From Bacteroidota bacterium (GTDB lineage Bacteria > Bacteroidota > Bacteroidia > Bacteroidales > Rikenellaceae): a stretch of 24,692 bases of DNA. Made by a program: the position numbers and the translations under genes. Shown piece by piece: positions 15,390-24,088 of this stretch. Position 1 is the stretch's first letter; the number at the start of each line of letters is the position of its first letter. A model generated the notes under the pieces. It made no database searches and was not told the DNA's origin. It saw nothing but the letters and a program-made list of their open reading frames with translations. The stretch is from NCBI GenBank assembly GCA_023443765.1, contig JAEZTA010000101.1, positions 1 to 24,692 on the forward strand, given 5' to 3'.

Positions 15390-18116
15390 ATGGTAAGAAC
15401 TCTACTGCTTCTCTTCATCATCATCCCCATCGCCGCACCGGCGCAAAATGCGCTGAAAGAGCGCGAGTACATCCACACCCTGACTTCGACGGACGGCCAC
15501 GGCGGGCAATTCGTCTGGAAAATGAAGCGTGCCGACGAGGTCGGCGTCCGCTCCGAGGAGGTTTCGACAACCAAAACCGCGACGGACAGCTGGCTGCCGG
15601 CGGTGGTCCCGGGGACGGTGCTCAACTCGCTGGTTTACGACGGCGTCTATCCCGAGCCTTATTACGGGCTGAACAACAAACTGGAATCGAACCTCATTCC
15701 GGACCTCTACCGCGTGGGGCGGGATTTCTACACCTACTGGTTCCGGACGGAATTCCGGCTGGACAAAAAGGCCTATGGCGGCAAAAAAATATGGCTTCAG
15801 GCCGACGGAATCAACTACCGCGCGGAGATATGGCTCAACGGCAACATGGTGGGCAACACGGCCGGCATGTTCCTGCAGCGCGTCATCGACATCACCGACA
15901 AGGTCTCCTTCGACGGGGCGAACGTTCTGGCCGTGAAGGTCTACCCCGTAGACATGCCCGGCACGATCCGCCCCAAGGGCGGCAAGTCGTTCGGGGCAAA
16001 CGGCGAGTTCCAGAACGGCGGCAACGGCGAGATCGGCCGCAACATAACGCAACTGATGACCGTGGGCTGGGACTTCTTCTACCTCGACGGCATCCGCGAC
16101 CGGAACACCGGCATCTGGCGCGACATCTCTATTTTCGCCACCGGGCGCGTCCGGCTGGCCCATCCTTTCGTGAAGTCCGAGCTGTCCAAACCGGGGTATG
16201 ACACGGCCCGCCAGACCGTTTCGGTCGAGGTCGCCTATCCCGACTACATCCCGCAGAACACGTGGCGCAAAGCCAAAGTCAGCGGCGAGATCCGGGGCGA
16301 AGGCATCCGTTTCGAAAAAGAGGTGTCGTTTTACCGCGGGGAGGTGAAAGAGGTCGTCTTCACCCCCGAGGAGTTCCCGCAGCTCGTGATCCGCAACCCG
16401 CGCCTGTGGTGGCCGGTCAACAAGGGTCCGCAGGAGCTTTACGACCTGACCCTGAAAGTCGAGTTCGACGGCAAGGTCAGCGATTCGCTCTCGACGCGCT
16501 TCGGCATCCGGGAGATCGCTTCTTCGACCGATACGCCGGACAAATCGCGCACGTTCAGCATCAACGGCAAACCGCTCTTCATCCGCGGCACGAACTGGCT
16601 GCCCGAGGCCATGCTCCGCACGTCGGACGAACGCACCTACGCAGAACTGCGCTACACGGCCCAGTCGGGTGTGAACCTCATCCGCTTCTGGGGCGGCGGC
16701 ATCACCGAATCGGACTACTTCTTCCAGTTCTGCGACTCGCTGGGCATCCTCGTCTGGCAGGAGTTCTGGATGACGGGCGACACCAACCACCCCAACGACG
16801 AGGGCATTTACAATGCGAACGTGATCTCGACGGTGAAGCGCATCCGCAACCACCCCTCGCTGGCCTACTACGTCTCCTCGAACGAGAGCACCGAGATGCC
16901 GCAGATGGAGCAGTTGCTGGCGCGCCTCGACGGCACGCGCGGCTACCAGATGCAGTCGGAGTGCGGCGGCGTACACGACGGCAGCCCCTACAAGCAGGTC
17001 AACATCATGAGCCACTACGAGGACAAGGCGTCGCCGCGCGGCAGCCGTGTCTACGGTTTCAACCCCGAATACGGCGCCCCGTGCCTGCCGACGGTCGAGT
17101 GCCTGCGCGAGATGATGGACGAAAAGGACCTGTGGCCCATCAACAAGGAGGTCTGGGACTACTCCGACGGCAACGGGTTCCACCTCATGTCGACCCTCTA
17201 CACCGACATGACCAACGAATACGGCCCCTCGAAGAGCATCGAAGAGTTCGCCGAAAAGGCGCAGTTCCTCGGCGCGATGAACTACAAGAGCATCTGGGAG
17301 GTCTGGAACTACAACAAGCTCGGCTACGGCGACCGCTACGCATCGGGATTCCTCTACTGGTACCACAATTCGGCCATGCGCCAGGTCGCCGGACGCATGT
17401 GGGACTGGTCGCTCGAACCCACCGCGGCGCTTTATGCCGCACAGAATGCCTGCGAGCCCCTGCACCCGCAGTTCGACTACCTGAAAAACACGGTTTCGGT
17501 GGTGAACGACCACTACCGCGCCTACCGCAACTACAAAGTCACGGCCGAAGTCTACGACCTCGACATGCGTCGCATTGACACGCAGTCGGCCCGGGTCGAC
17601 CTCCCCGAAGACGGGGTTGTGAACGACGTGCTGAAGCTGGACTTCTCGGCTTCGAAGACGCCCGTACAGTTCATCCGGCTGAAGCTCTCCGACGAGCAGG
17701 GCCGGCAGGTGGGTAGCAACTTCTACTGGCGTTCGGACAACGAATACAAGGGCGCCAACACGCTCACCGGTCCGGCGACCGCCGGATTCCAGTCCCTCGG
17801 GCAGCTCGCCAGAACCAAAGTCGCCGCCTCGTATGAAACCTCGGTGGACAACGGACGCCACCTGATCGACCTCCGGCTGAAAAATACCGGGCGGACGGTG
17901 GCCTTCTTCACGCAGGTCCAGTGGCTGGATGCCGGGCGCAAGCCGGTGAGGCCCTCGTTCTACACCGACAACTTCCTCTGCCTGATGCCGGGCGAGAGCC
18001 GGACGATCCGCATCGAAACGGCGCTCGACAAACTCCCCGGAGCGGAATATACGCTCGTTGTCAGGGGCTTCAACCTCGACACGCGGGAATTCAACGTCAA
18101 GATCAAGCGCCCGTGA
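15390..18116 (+). CDS. Glycoside hydrolase family 2, mannosidase/glucosaminidase-like branch
   Basis: This exported GH2 enzyme has 908 residues and a signal peptide (MVRTLLLLFIIIPIAAPAQ). It has a sugar-binding jelly-roll domain (about 25-250, with WLQADGINYRAEIWLNG), an immunoglobulin-like domain (about 255-375, ending LWWPVNKGPQELYDL), a TIM barrel (about 380-690) and C-terminal beta-sandwich domains. NLIRFWGGGITESDYF and ILVWQEFWMTGD resemble the endo-beta-mannosidase / exo-beta-glucosaminidase subgroup. The acid/base is probably Glu499 (YVSSNES) and the nucleophile Glu560 (GFNPEYGAP). GH2 enzymes are retaining and act on beta-linked residues such as mannose, glucosamine, galactose or glucuronic acid; the precise substrate is not determined. 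The stop codon overlaps the next start by 4 bp (GTGA at 18113-18116). Confidence 0.9.
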   Translation: MVRTLLLLFIIIPIAAPAQNALKEREYIHTLTSTDGHGGQFVWKMKRADEVGVRSEEVSTTKTATDSWLPAVVPGTVLNSLVYDGVYPEPYYGLNNKLESNLIPDLYRVGRDFYTYWFRTEFRLDKKAYGGKKIWLQADGINYRAEIWLNGNMVGNTAGMFLQRVIDITDKVSFDGANVLAVKVYPVDMPGTIRPKGGKSFGANGEFQNGGNGEIGRNITQLMTVGWDFFYLDGIRDRNTGIWRDISIFATGRVRLAHPFVKSELSKPGYDTARQTVSVEVAYPDYIPQNTWRKAKVSGEIRGEGIRFEKEVSFYRGEVKEVVFTPEEFPQLVIRNPRLWWPVNKGPQELYDLTLKVEFDGKVSDSLSTRFGIREIASSTDTPDKSRTFSINGKPLFIRGTNWLPEAMLRTSDERTYAELRYTAQSGVNLIRFWGGGITESDYFFQFCDSLGILVWQEFWMTGDTNHPNDEGIYNANVISTVKRIRNHPSLAYYVSSNESTEMPQMEQLLARLDGTRGYQMQSECGGVHDGSPYKQVNIMSHYEDKASPRGSRVYGFNPEYGAPCLPTVECLREMMDEKDLWPINKEVWDYSDGNGFHLMSTLYTDMTNEYGPSKSIEEFAEKAQFLGAMNYKSIWEVWNYNKLGYGDRYASGFLYWYHNSAMRQVAGRMWDWSLEPTAALYAAQNACEPLHPQFDYLKNTVSVVNDHYRAYRNYKVTAEVYDLDMRRIDTQSARVDLPEDGVVNDVLKLDFSASKTPVQFIRLKLSDEQGRQVGSNFYWRSDNEYKGANTLTGPATAGFQSLGQLARTKVAASYETSVDNGRHLIDLRLKNTGRTVAFFTQVQWLDAGRKPVRPSFYTDNFLCLMPGESRTIRIETALDKLPGAEYTLVVRGFNLDTREFNVKIKRP

Positions 18117-19975
18117 AACTCCCGCTGCATATCCTCTTCCTGCTGCTGAGCCTGGGAACCCAGGCCCGCACGCACTCCTACGACGTAGTGATCGTGGGCG
18201 GAACCCCTGCGGGGATCACCGCCGCCATCGCCGCCGCACGCGAAGGGAAAAGCAGCGTCATCCTGGAGCGTTCGGAGTACATCGGCGGACTTCCGGCCAA
18301 CGGGCTGGGAGCCACGGACATCGCCACGCGGGGCGCCACGGCGGGGCTGTTCGCCCGCTTCGTTGCGCTGAACAAGGCGTATTACGAAACCCGATACGGC
18401 GCAGACTCGCCACAGGTGCGCGATTGCAGCGACGGTTATCATTTCGAGCCTTCGGTGGCTCTGAACACCTTCGGGCAGATGCTCGCCGAGGCGGGGCCGG
18501 GACGGATCACAGTTCTGACAGGCCGCCAGTTCGACGCCGAACCGCGCTACGTCGCAAAGAAGGGCGACCGGATCGTCTCGATCCGCATCCTCGACCGCAC
18601 GACGGGCCGGGAGGAGCATTACAGCGGCACAGTGTTCATCGACGCCACCTATGAGGGCGACCTGGGCGCTGCCGCCGGGGTTCCGTTCCGGACCGGGCGC
18701 GAGGGCGCCGACGAATACGGCGAACCCTGCGCCGGGAAGATTTACCGCTGGTGGAAGCACGGTCCCGACGACGAGGGCACGACCTACGAGGGCGACGACG
18801 CCATTCAGGCTTACAACTACCGGCTCTGCCTGACGGACAATCCCGACAACCGGCTGGCAACACCCAAACCCGAAAACTACGACCGCGAAGAGTATGCCTC
18901 GCTGGTCGGCGACGTGCTGGACGGACGCAACACGGATGTCCGTTACCGCAAGGCCGATCCGGCCCTGATCGCCCGGAACCGGCAACGTATCGGGGCCGGA
19001 GCGCGCACGGCGGCTCCCGGCGATGTCTGGGGCATGGCCAAAGTGACGAGCATGACCCGCCTGCCGAATGCCAAGATGGACGCCAACAACCAACACCTGG
19101 CGCTCATCTCGACCGACCTGCCCGAAGAGAACTGGCCGTGGCCGACCGCCGACTGGGGCTGGCGCGACCGTTTCGCCCTGCGCCTGCGCGAATATACGCT
19201 GGGCCTGCTGTGGTTTGCGCAGCACGACGAAGCACTGCCGGCACACTTCCGCGAAGCCTGCCTGCAATGGGGCCTCGCGGCAGACGAATACCGCGACAAC
19301 GGCGGATTCCCGCGTCAGGTATACGTCCGCGAGGGTCGTCGGCTGGAAGGCTGTTAATTCTTCACGGCGAACGACGCCCTGCCCGAAGCCGCAGGAAAGC
19401 GGCCTCCGCTCCACGCCTCGTCAATCACGGCAAGCCACTATGCGCTGGACTCGCACGCCGTACGTAAACGCGAGGCGGGACGCATACACCTCGACGGCTT
19501 TTTCAGCCATCCGACGGCAGTCTATACGGTTCCCTACGGCGTGATGGTCCCCCGGAAGATCGAAAACCTGCTCTTCCCGACAGCCGTTTCGGGCAGCCAC
19601 GTCGGATTCTCGACCCTGCGCATGGAACCCTGCTGGATGGCCCTGGGCGAAGCGGCCGGAACGGCCGCGGCGCTGGCTATCGACGGGCGGACCGATGTCC
19701 GCGGGATTGCGGTAGACTCGTTGCAGGAACGGCTGCTCCGCCACGGAGCGATGCTGGTCTACCTGCGGGACCTCAAAAGCGACGATCCCGATTATGCCCG
19801 GATACAGCGGCTGGCGCTGCGGGGCTTTTTCCCCGAATGGGAGGCCGGGCCCGACCGCGTGCTGGACGAAGACACGGCGCAGTTGTGGAGTTCGCTTGCG
19901 GAGCGCAAGGTTACGGCAGACGGCAAAACTACCCGGCGCGAATGGCTCCGCCGGTTGCAACCGGATTCGGAATAA
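18113..19975 (+). pseudogene. FAD-dependent oxidoreductase interrupted by an in-frame TAA
   Basis: The gene starts at GTG 18113, overlapping the GH2 stop by 4 bp, with a short signal peptide (KLPLHILFLLLSLGTQA). The FAD-binding motif follows at once: YDVVIVGGTPAGITAAIAAA, then ILERSEYIGGLPANGLG. This is the FAD-dependent oxidoreductase family (PF12831 type) often found in Bacteroidetes PULs; its substrate is mostly unknown. At 19355-19357 a TAA interrupts the frame (codon 415), but the same frame continues with conserved sequence to 19975 (FFTANDALP, YTVPYGVMVPRKIENLLF, SGSHVGFSTLRMEPCWMALG), about 620 residues in all. The position is where a tyrosine would fit, so one base change (TAT or TAC to TAA) would explain it. 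The downstream part contains the second FAD contact region, so a truncated product is unlikely to work. Confidence 0.85.
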
Positions 19976-20000
19976 TTTAATCACCAACACTAAAGCGTAT

Positions 20001-21404
20001 ATGAAACACAAACTCTCCTTTTTCAGTATTTTCATGATCCTCGGAACGATGATGCTGTGTTGCAACAACTGCAGCAAAGACGATTCCGGCAACGACAACA
20101 CCGGGAAATCGTATCTCCGGGTCAACTTCAGCGAAAAGATGGTGGCCAACGCCTCGGGATCGTTCGAAGTGTTCATCTCGTCGAATACCGAATGGACCGC
20201 CGAACCCCGCAGCAAATGGCTCAGCGTGGACCGCAGCAAAGGCAAAGGCGACCTCGCAGTCCGCATCTCCTTTGAAGCCAACGACACGGAAAAGCGCACG
20301 GGCATCGTCCGCTTCAATGCCGAAGGGGTCAATCCCGTCGAGGTGGTCGTCACGCAGTCGGCGCTGACCTTCACCAACCCCATCACCATCGCGGGCAACA
20401 TCGCAACGATGCCCGACCCGTACATCGTACAGGACGGCGACTATTACTACACCTGCAAATCGAGCGGCAACGGCATCGCCATCTCGCGCTCGACGCGGCT
20501 CACCCTGATCAACAGCACCACCAAGAAGTGGAGCCTGCCCTACGAAGGCCCCACCAAACCGTGGAATATCGCCGACCTCTGGGCGCCCGAGATGTTCCAC
20601 ATCGGCGACCGCTGGTATGTCTACTACGCAGCCGGACGCCGCGGCCAGGACGGAATCGAGGGTTACAGCACGCAGCGCAGCGGTACGCTCCGCTCGAAGA
20701 CCGACGACCCGCTGGGCGAATGGGAAGACATGGGCATGCTCTACACGGGCGACAACTACCAGCCCGGCATCAAACCGACGATCGAGAATACGGAATACGC
20801 CATCGACCTGACGACGTTCGAGCTCAAGGGACAGCGCTATGCCGTCTGGTCGGGCAACGAGAAGACCAACGACATCCAGCAGATTCGCATCGCCAAAATG
20901 TCGAACCCCTACACCATCTCCTCGTCGCTCGTCGAAATCTCGACCCCGACGCTCTCCTGGGAGACGATGGACGGACGAAAGATCAACGAGGGTCCCGCCG
21001 TACTCATCAACGAGGCGAAGGGCAAGCTCTTCATCGTCTACTCCTGCAACCCGTCCTGGACCAAGAACTACCGCCTGGCCTGGCTGATGCTCGACATGAA
21101 CAACGGCGACCCGATGAAGCCGGGCGACTGGACCAAGTCGAGCAACTACGTCTTCTGGCGCTGCGACAATACGAAGGAGCCGGTATCGGGTGTCAACGGA
21201 CTGGGCCACTGCACCTTCACCAAGTCGCCCGACGGCACCGAGGACTGGATCGTCTACCACGCCATGCGCTACTCCGACGGCGGTTGGGGCGAACGTTACC
21301 CCTTCGTCCAGAAATTCACGTGGAACGCCGACGGAACGCCCAACTTCGGGAATGGAGCCGGATGGGGCGAATCGCAGCTCCTGCCCTCGGGAGAAACTCT
21401 CTAA
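20001..21404 (+). CDS. BACON-domain glycoside hydrolase family 43 lipoprotein
   Basis: This 467-residue protein has a lipoprotein-like leader (cysteines 20, 21 and 24 just before SKDD; the lipobox is not canonical). A BACON domain follows (about 38-120, with SSNTEWTAEPRSKWLSVD), then a five-bladed propeller of GH43. The candidate catalytic triad is complete: general base Asp139 (TMPDPYIV), pKa modulator Asp269 (YAIDLTTFELKG) and general acid Glu330 (KINEGPAVL). His403 in GLGHCTF fits the metal-site histidine of the family. ADLWAPEMFHIGDRWYVYYAAG is a strong GH43 signature. GH43 enzymes release arabinofuranose, xylose or galactose with inversion; arabinofuranosidase is the likeliest guess. The start ATG at 20001 lies 25 bp after the oxidoreductase, in the same operon. 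Confidence 0.9.
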   Translation: MKHKLSFFSIFMILGTMMLCCNNCSKDDSGNDNTGKSYLRVNFSEKMVANASGSFEVFISSNTEWTAEPRSKWLSVDRSKGKGDLAVRISFEANDTEKRTGIVRFNAEGVNPVEVVVTQSALTFTNPITIAGNIATMPDPYIVQDGDYYYTCKSSGNGIAISRSTRLTLINSTTKKWSLPYEGPTKPWNIADLWAPEMFHIGDRWYVYYAAGRRGQDGIEGYSTQRSGTLRSKTDDPLGEWEDMGMLYTGDNYQPGIKPTIENTEYAIDLTTFELKGQRYAVWSGNEKTNDIQQIRIAKMSNPYTISSSLVEISTPTLSWETMDGRKINEGPAVLINEAKGKLFIVYSCNPSWTKNYRLAWLMLDMNNGDPMKPGDWTKSSNYVFWRCDNTKEPVSGVNGLGHCTFTKSPDGTEDWIVYHAMRYSDGGWGERYPFVQKFTWNADGTPNFGNGAGWGESQLLPSGETL

Positions 21405-21443
21405 AAACCATAAACCAAACCGAATAATACCACCGAAAACCGC

Positions 21444-22640
21444 ATGAAAAAGTTCATTTTAGTTGTACAGACCCTGCTGTTGCTCGCAACAGCCTCGAAT
21501 GTCCAGGCCCAGAAAAGCTACGACCTGAAGCATTTCCCGAAGGGCTGCCAACCCGGAGAGATCGGCGTGAGACTCACCGAGCGCTACCTCCAGACCCCGC
21601 ACTCGCACTGGGGCGACATCAAGTCGAAATACAAGGTAACGCTGATCACCTATCCCGACGTTTGCGCGTGGCTGGGCGCCCTGTGGTTCACCACGGGAAC
21701 CGGCAACGACAGCCTCTACACCCGGCTCGTGGAGCGTTTCGAACCGCTGTTCACCACGCAGAAGAACCTCCAGCCCGAATTGTTCCCCAAGGCCCACAAC
21801 GTCGTCGATTTCTACGTCTTCGGCGCCGTGCCCCTGGAGATTTACAAGCGCAACCACGATCCGAAATACCTGGAGCTGGGCATGAAGTACGCCGACGGCC
21901 AGTGGGAACTGCCCGAGAACCCGGAGCACTACAAACAGCTGTCCGAGGCGAAGCAGTATGCCGAGCAGGACTACTCGTGGCAAACGCGCCTCTGGGTCGA
22001 CGACATGTTCATGATCACGGACCTGCAGGCCCAGGCCTACCTGGTCACCGGCGATAAGAAGTATATCGACCGCGCAGCCCGCGAGATGGCGCTCTACCTC
22101 GACCGCATCCAGCGCCCCAACGGCCTCTTCTACCACCACACCGGCACGCCCTTCTTCTGGGGCCGCGGCGACGGATGGATGGCGGTCGGCATGGCCGAGA
22201 TGCTCCGCATGCTCCCGAAGGACAACCCCTATCGTCCGCGCGTGGAGAAGGCCTACCGGCAGATGATGGAGACGCTGCTGCGCTACCAGGCTTACGACGG
22301 CATGTGGCGGCAGATTATCGACGATCCGAACTCGTGGAAGGAGACCTCCTCGACGGCGATGTTCACCTATGCGATGATCCTCGGCGTGAAGAACGGCTGG
22401 CTCGACAGGAAGATTTACGGCACGGCTGCGCGCAAGGCGTGGATCACGCTGCTCTCCTACCTCGACGAGAACGACAACCTGCGCAACGTCTGCGAAGGAA
22501 CGGGCGCCAAGAACAGCGCCGAGTGGTACCAGAACCGCCGCCGCCTGACCGGCGACATGCACGGACAGGCCGCCATGCTGTGGTGCGCCTATGCACTCTC
22601 CTGCGACGTGAAACCTTACAAACTGGCCCCGGGTCGGTAA
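21444..22640 (+). CDS. GH105 unsaturated rhamnogalacturonyl/uronyl hydrolase, periplasmic copy
   Basis: This 398-residue (alpha/alpha)6-barrel enzyme has a cleavable signal peptide (MKKFILVVQTLLLLATASNVQA). GH105 enzymes hydrate and release the 4,5-unsaturated uronic acid left at the non-reducing end by polysaccharide lyases. Signature motifs are RLWVDDMFMITDLQAQAYL with the catalytic aspartate pair region (Asp186/187), VDFYVFGAVPLEIY (Asp122, likely second acid), FFWGRGDGWMAVGMAEML and GDMHGQAAMLW. The length is usual for the family. It is strongly similar in collinear order to the following gene, so the two arose by tandem duplication. It starts 39 bp after the GH43 gene. The exact uronide (galacturonyl-rhamnose or glucuronyl) cannot be told from sequence. 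Confidence 0.9.
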   Translation: MKKFILVVQTLLLLATASNVQAQKSYDLKHFPKGCQPGEIGVRLTERYLQTPHSHWGDIKSKYKVTLITYPDVCAWLGALWFTTGTGNDSLYTRLVERFEPLFTTQKNLQPELFPKAHNVVDFYVFGAVPLEIYKRNHDPKYLELGMKYADGQWELPENPEHYKQLSEAKQYAEQDYSWQTRLWVDDMFMITDLQAQAYLVTGDKKYIDRAAREMALYLDRIQRPNGLFYHHTGTPFFWGRGDGWMAVGMAEMLRMLPKDNPYRPRVEKAYRQMMETLLRYQAYDGMWRQIIDDPNSWKETSSTAMFTYAMILGVKNGWLDRKIYGTAARKAWITLLSYLDENDNLRNVCEGTGAKNSAEWYQNRRRLTGDMHGQAAMLWCAYALSCDVKPYKLAPGR

Positions 22641-22653
22641 ACAAACCTGCATT

Positions 22654-23937
22654 ATGAACAAAATCCTGAAATTCTTTCTTCTCGGAATCGCCCTCGCCGG
22701 ATTGTGTCTGGCGGGGTGCAGCGAGAAGGCGACCACCGGCACGGGCGTAAAGCCCAAACCCACACCGGAGCCCGACCCCGATGTCGAAGCATATGACCTG
22801 ATCACCTTCCCCGACCGGAAAGACCCCAAGACCGTCGGCGAAGGGGTGGTGGACCTCTTCATCCGCTCGGGCAACTCCAACTGGGGCGACATGCATTCCA
22901 GTTCGAAGAGCACGCTGACCTCCTATCCGGATGTCTGCGCCTGGCTGGGAGCCTTCTGGTATGCCGAGGCTGCCGGGAACAACGACCTGTTCAACCGCCT
23001 GGTGGCAAAATTCGACCTGTTCTTCTCGACGAACAGCAGTCTCGTGACGAAGATTCCCCGCACCGAAAACAACGCCGTGGACTACAACATCTTCGGCGCC
23101 GTACCGCTCCACATCTACTACATCAAGAAACAGCGGGGCGCGGCCGAGGCCGACATCAAAAAGTACCTCGACATGGGCCTGCCCTATGCCGACCAGCAGT
23201 GGGAACTGCCGACCGATCCGAAATACCTCGCGAACCTGCCCAACGCCAAAAAATGGCACGACCAGGGCTATTCGTACCAGACCCGCCTGTGGATCGACGA
23301 CATGTTCATGATCACGGCGCTCCAATCGCAGGCTTACCTGGCGACGGGCGACGAGAAGTACATCGAGCGTGCGGCCAAAGAGATGATTCTCTACCTCGAC
23401 CAGCTGCCGGGTGAAAACGGGGTCTTCTACCACGCCCCCACCGCCAAGTTCTTCTGGGCCCGCGGCAACGGATGGATGGCCGTCGGAATGCCCGAAATGC
23501 TGCGGATGCTTCCCAAAGATGCAAAATACGACACCTACCGCACCCGGATTCTCGCCGAATACAAGAAGATGATGGCCACGCTGAGCGCCTATCAGTATGA
23601 CAGCGGCCTGTGGGGACAGTTGATCTATCCCAACCAGGGCGACATGTGGGAGGAGACCTCCGGATCGGCGATGTTCACCTATGCGATGATTCTGGGTGTG
23701 AAAAACGGCTGGCTCGATGAGAAGACCTACGGCACGGTGGCCCGCAAGGGCTGGCTGGGATTCCAGACCTACCTGCAGACCAATTACGAAATCCGGAACG
23801 TCTGCTGCGGAACCGGAGCCGGCACGAGCTACGCCTATTACCGCGACCGGGAAAAATACATCGGCGACCTGCACGGGCAGGCAGCCGTGATGTGGAGTGC
23901 CTATGCACTGACCGAACTGGCCAACGAAAAGCAATAA
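22654..23937 (+). CDS. GH105 unsaturated rhamnogalacturonyl/uronyl hydrolase, lipoprotein copy
   Basis: This is the second GH105 paralogue, 427 residues, with a canonical lipobox (LAGC, Cys22), a proline-rich linker (KPKPTPEPDPD, about 33-43) and the same barrel as its neighbour. Matching motifs are RLWIDDMFMITALQSQAYL (Asp215/216), VDYNIFGAVPLHIYY (Asp143), FFWARGNGWMAVGMPEMLRML, SGSAMFTYAMILGVKNGWLD and GDLHGQAAVMW. It is predicted to be membrane-anchored and perhaps surface-exposed, unlike the soluble neighbour; anchoring side is inference. The gap to the upstream copy is 13 bp. Differences from the first copy include a short insertion (GAAEADIKK, about 162-170) that may alter the pocket edge. 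Like the first copy it fits a locus acting on lyase-generated oligosaccharides. Confidence 0.9.
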   Translation: MNKILKFFLLGIALAGLCLAGCSEKATTGTGVKPKPTPEPDPDVEAYDLITFPDRKDPKTVGEGVVDLFIRSGNSNWGDMHSSSKSTLTSYPDVCAWLGAFWYAEAAGNNDLFNRLVAKFDLFFSTNSSLVTKIPRTENNAVDYNIFGAVPLHIYYIKKQRGAAEADIKKYLDMGLPYADQQWELPTDPKYLANLPNAKKWHDQGYSYQTRLWIDDMFMITALQSQAYLATGDEKYIERAAKEMILYLDQLPGENGVFYHAPTAKFFWARGNGWMAVGMPEMLRMLPKDAKYDTYRTRILAEYKKMMATLSAYQYDSGLWGQLIYPNQGDMWEETSGSAMFTYAMILGVKNGWLDEKTYGTVARKGWLGFQTYLQTNYEIRNVCCGTGAGTSYAYYRDREKYIGDLHGQAAVMWSAYALTELANEKQ

Positions 23938-24088
23938 CAACAGCGTCAATTGAAACCTAAATCCTACGTGTAAGCCTATGAGACAACCTCCGCAGATCGA
24001 ATGAAGAACCGCTCCGGCCGGGATTCCGGCCCCGGGCCCGTTCGGCCCAAAGAACCTCAACCTATCATCCAAACAATCAAACAACCGT
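23938..24088 (+). promoter_or_regulatory. Spacer upstream of susC with two GC-rich hairpins
   Basis: This 151-bp spacer holds two adjacent hairpins, GGCCGG/CCGGCC (24016-24021, 24026-24031, 4-base loop) and GGGCC/GGCCC (24034-24038, 24044-24048, 5-base loop), with no T run after them. No TAnnTTTG box is seen, so susC may be read from the upstream promoter with the hairpins as a processing or partial termination point. A 34-codon ORF (24001-24105) overlaps the susC start. Confidence 0.45.

Noticed and set aside
15402..17861. 819-codon antisense frame opposite the GH2 gene, and similar long ones opposite argD/argF', argH, the GH43 and the GH105 genes
   Set aside because: Same cause; no recognisable motifs or signal peptides, and the sense frames are clear family members.
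19355..19357. Recoded stop (selenocysteine or pyrrolysine) in the oxidoreductase
   Set aside because: The codon is TAA, which is not used for either amino acid, and no recoding element is evident.
24016..24048. Two GC-rich hairpins before susC as a terminator
   Set aside because: No T tract follows, so classic intrinsic termination is unsupported.
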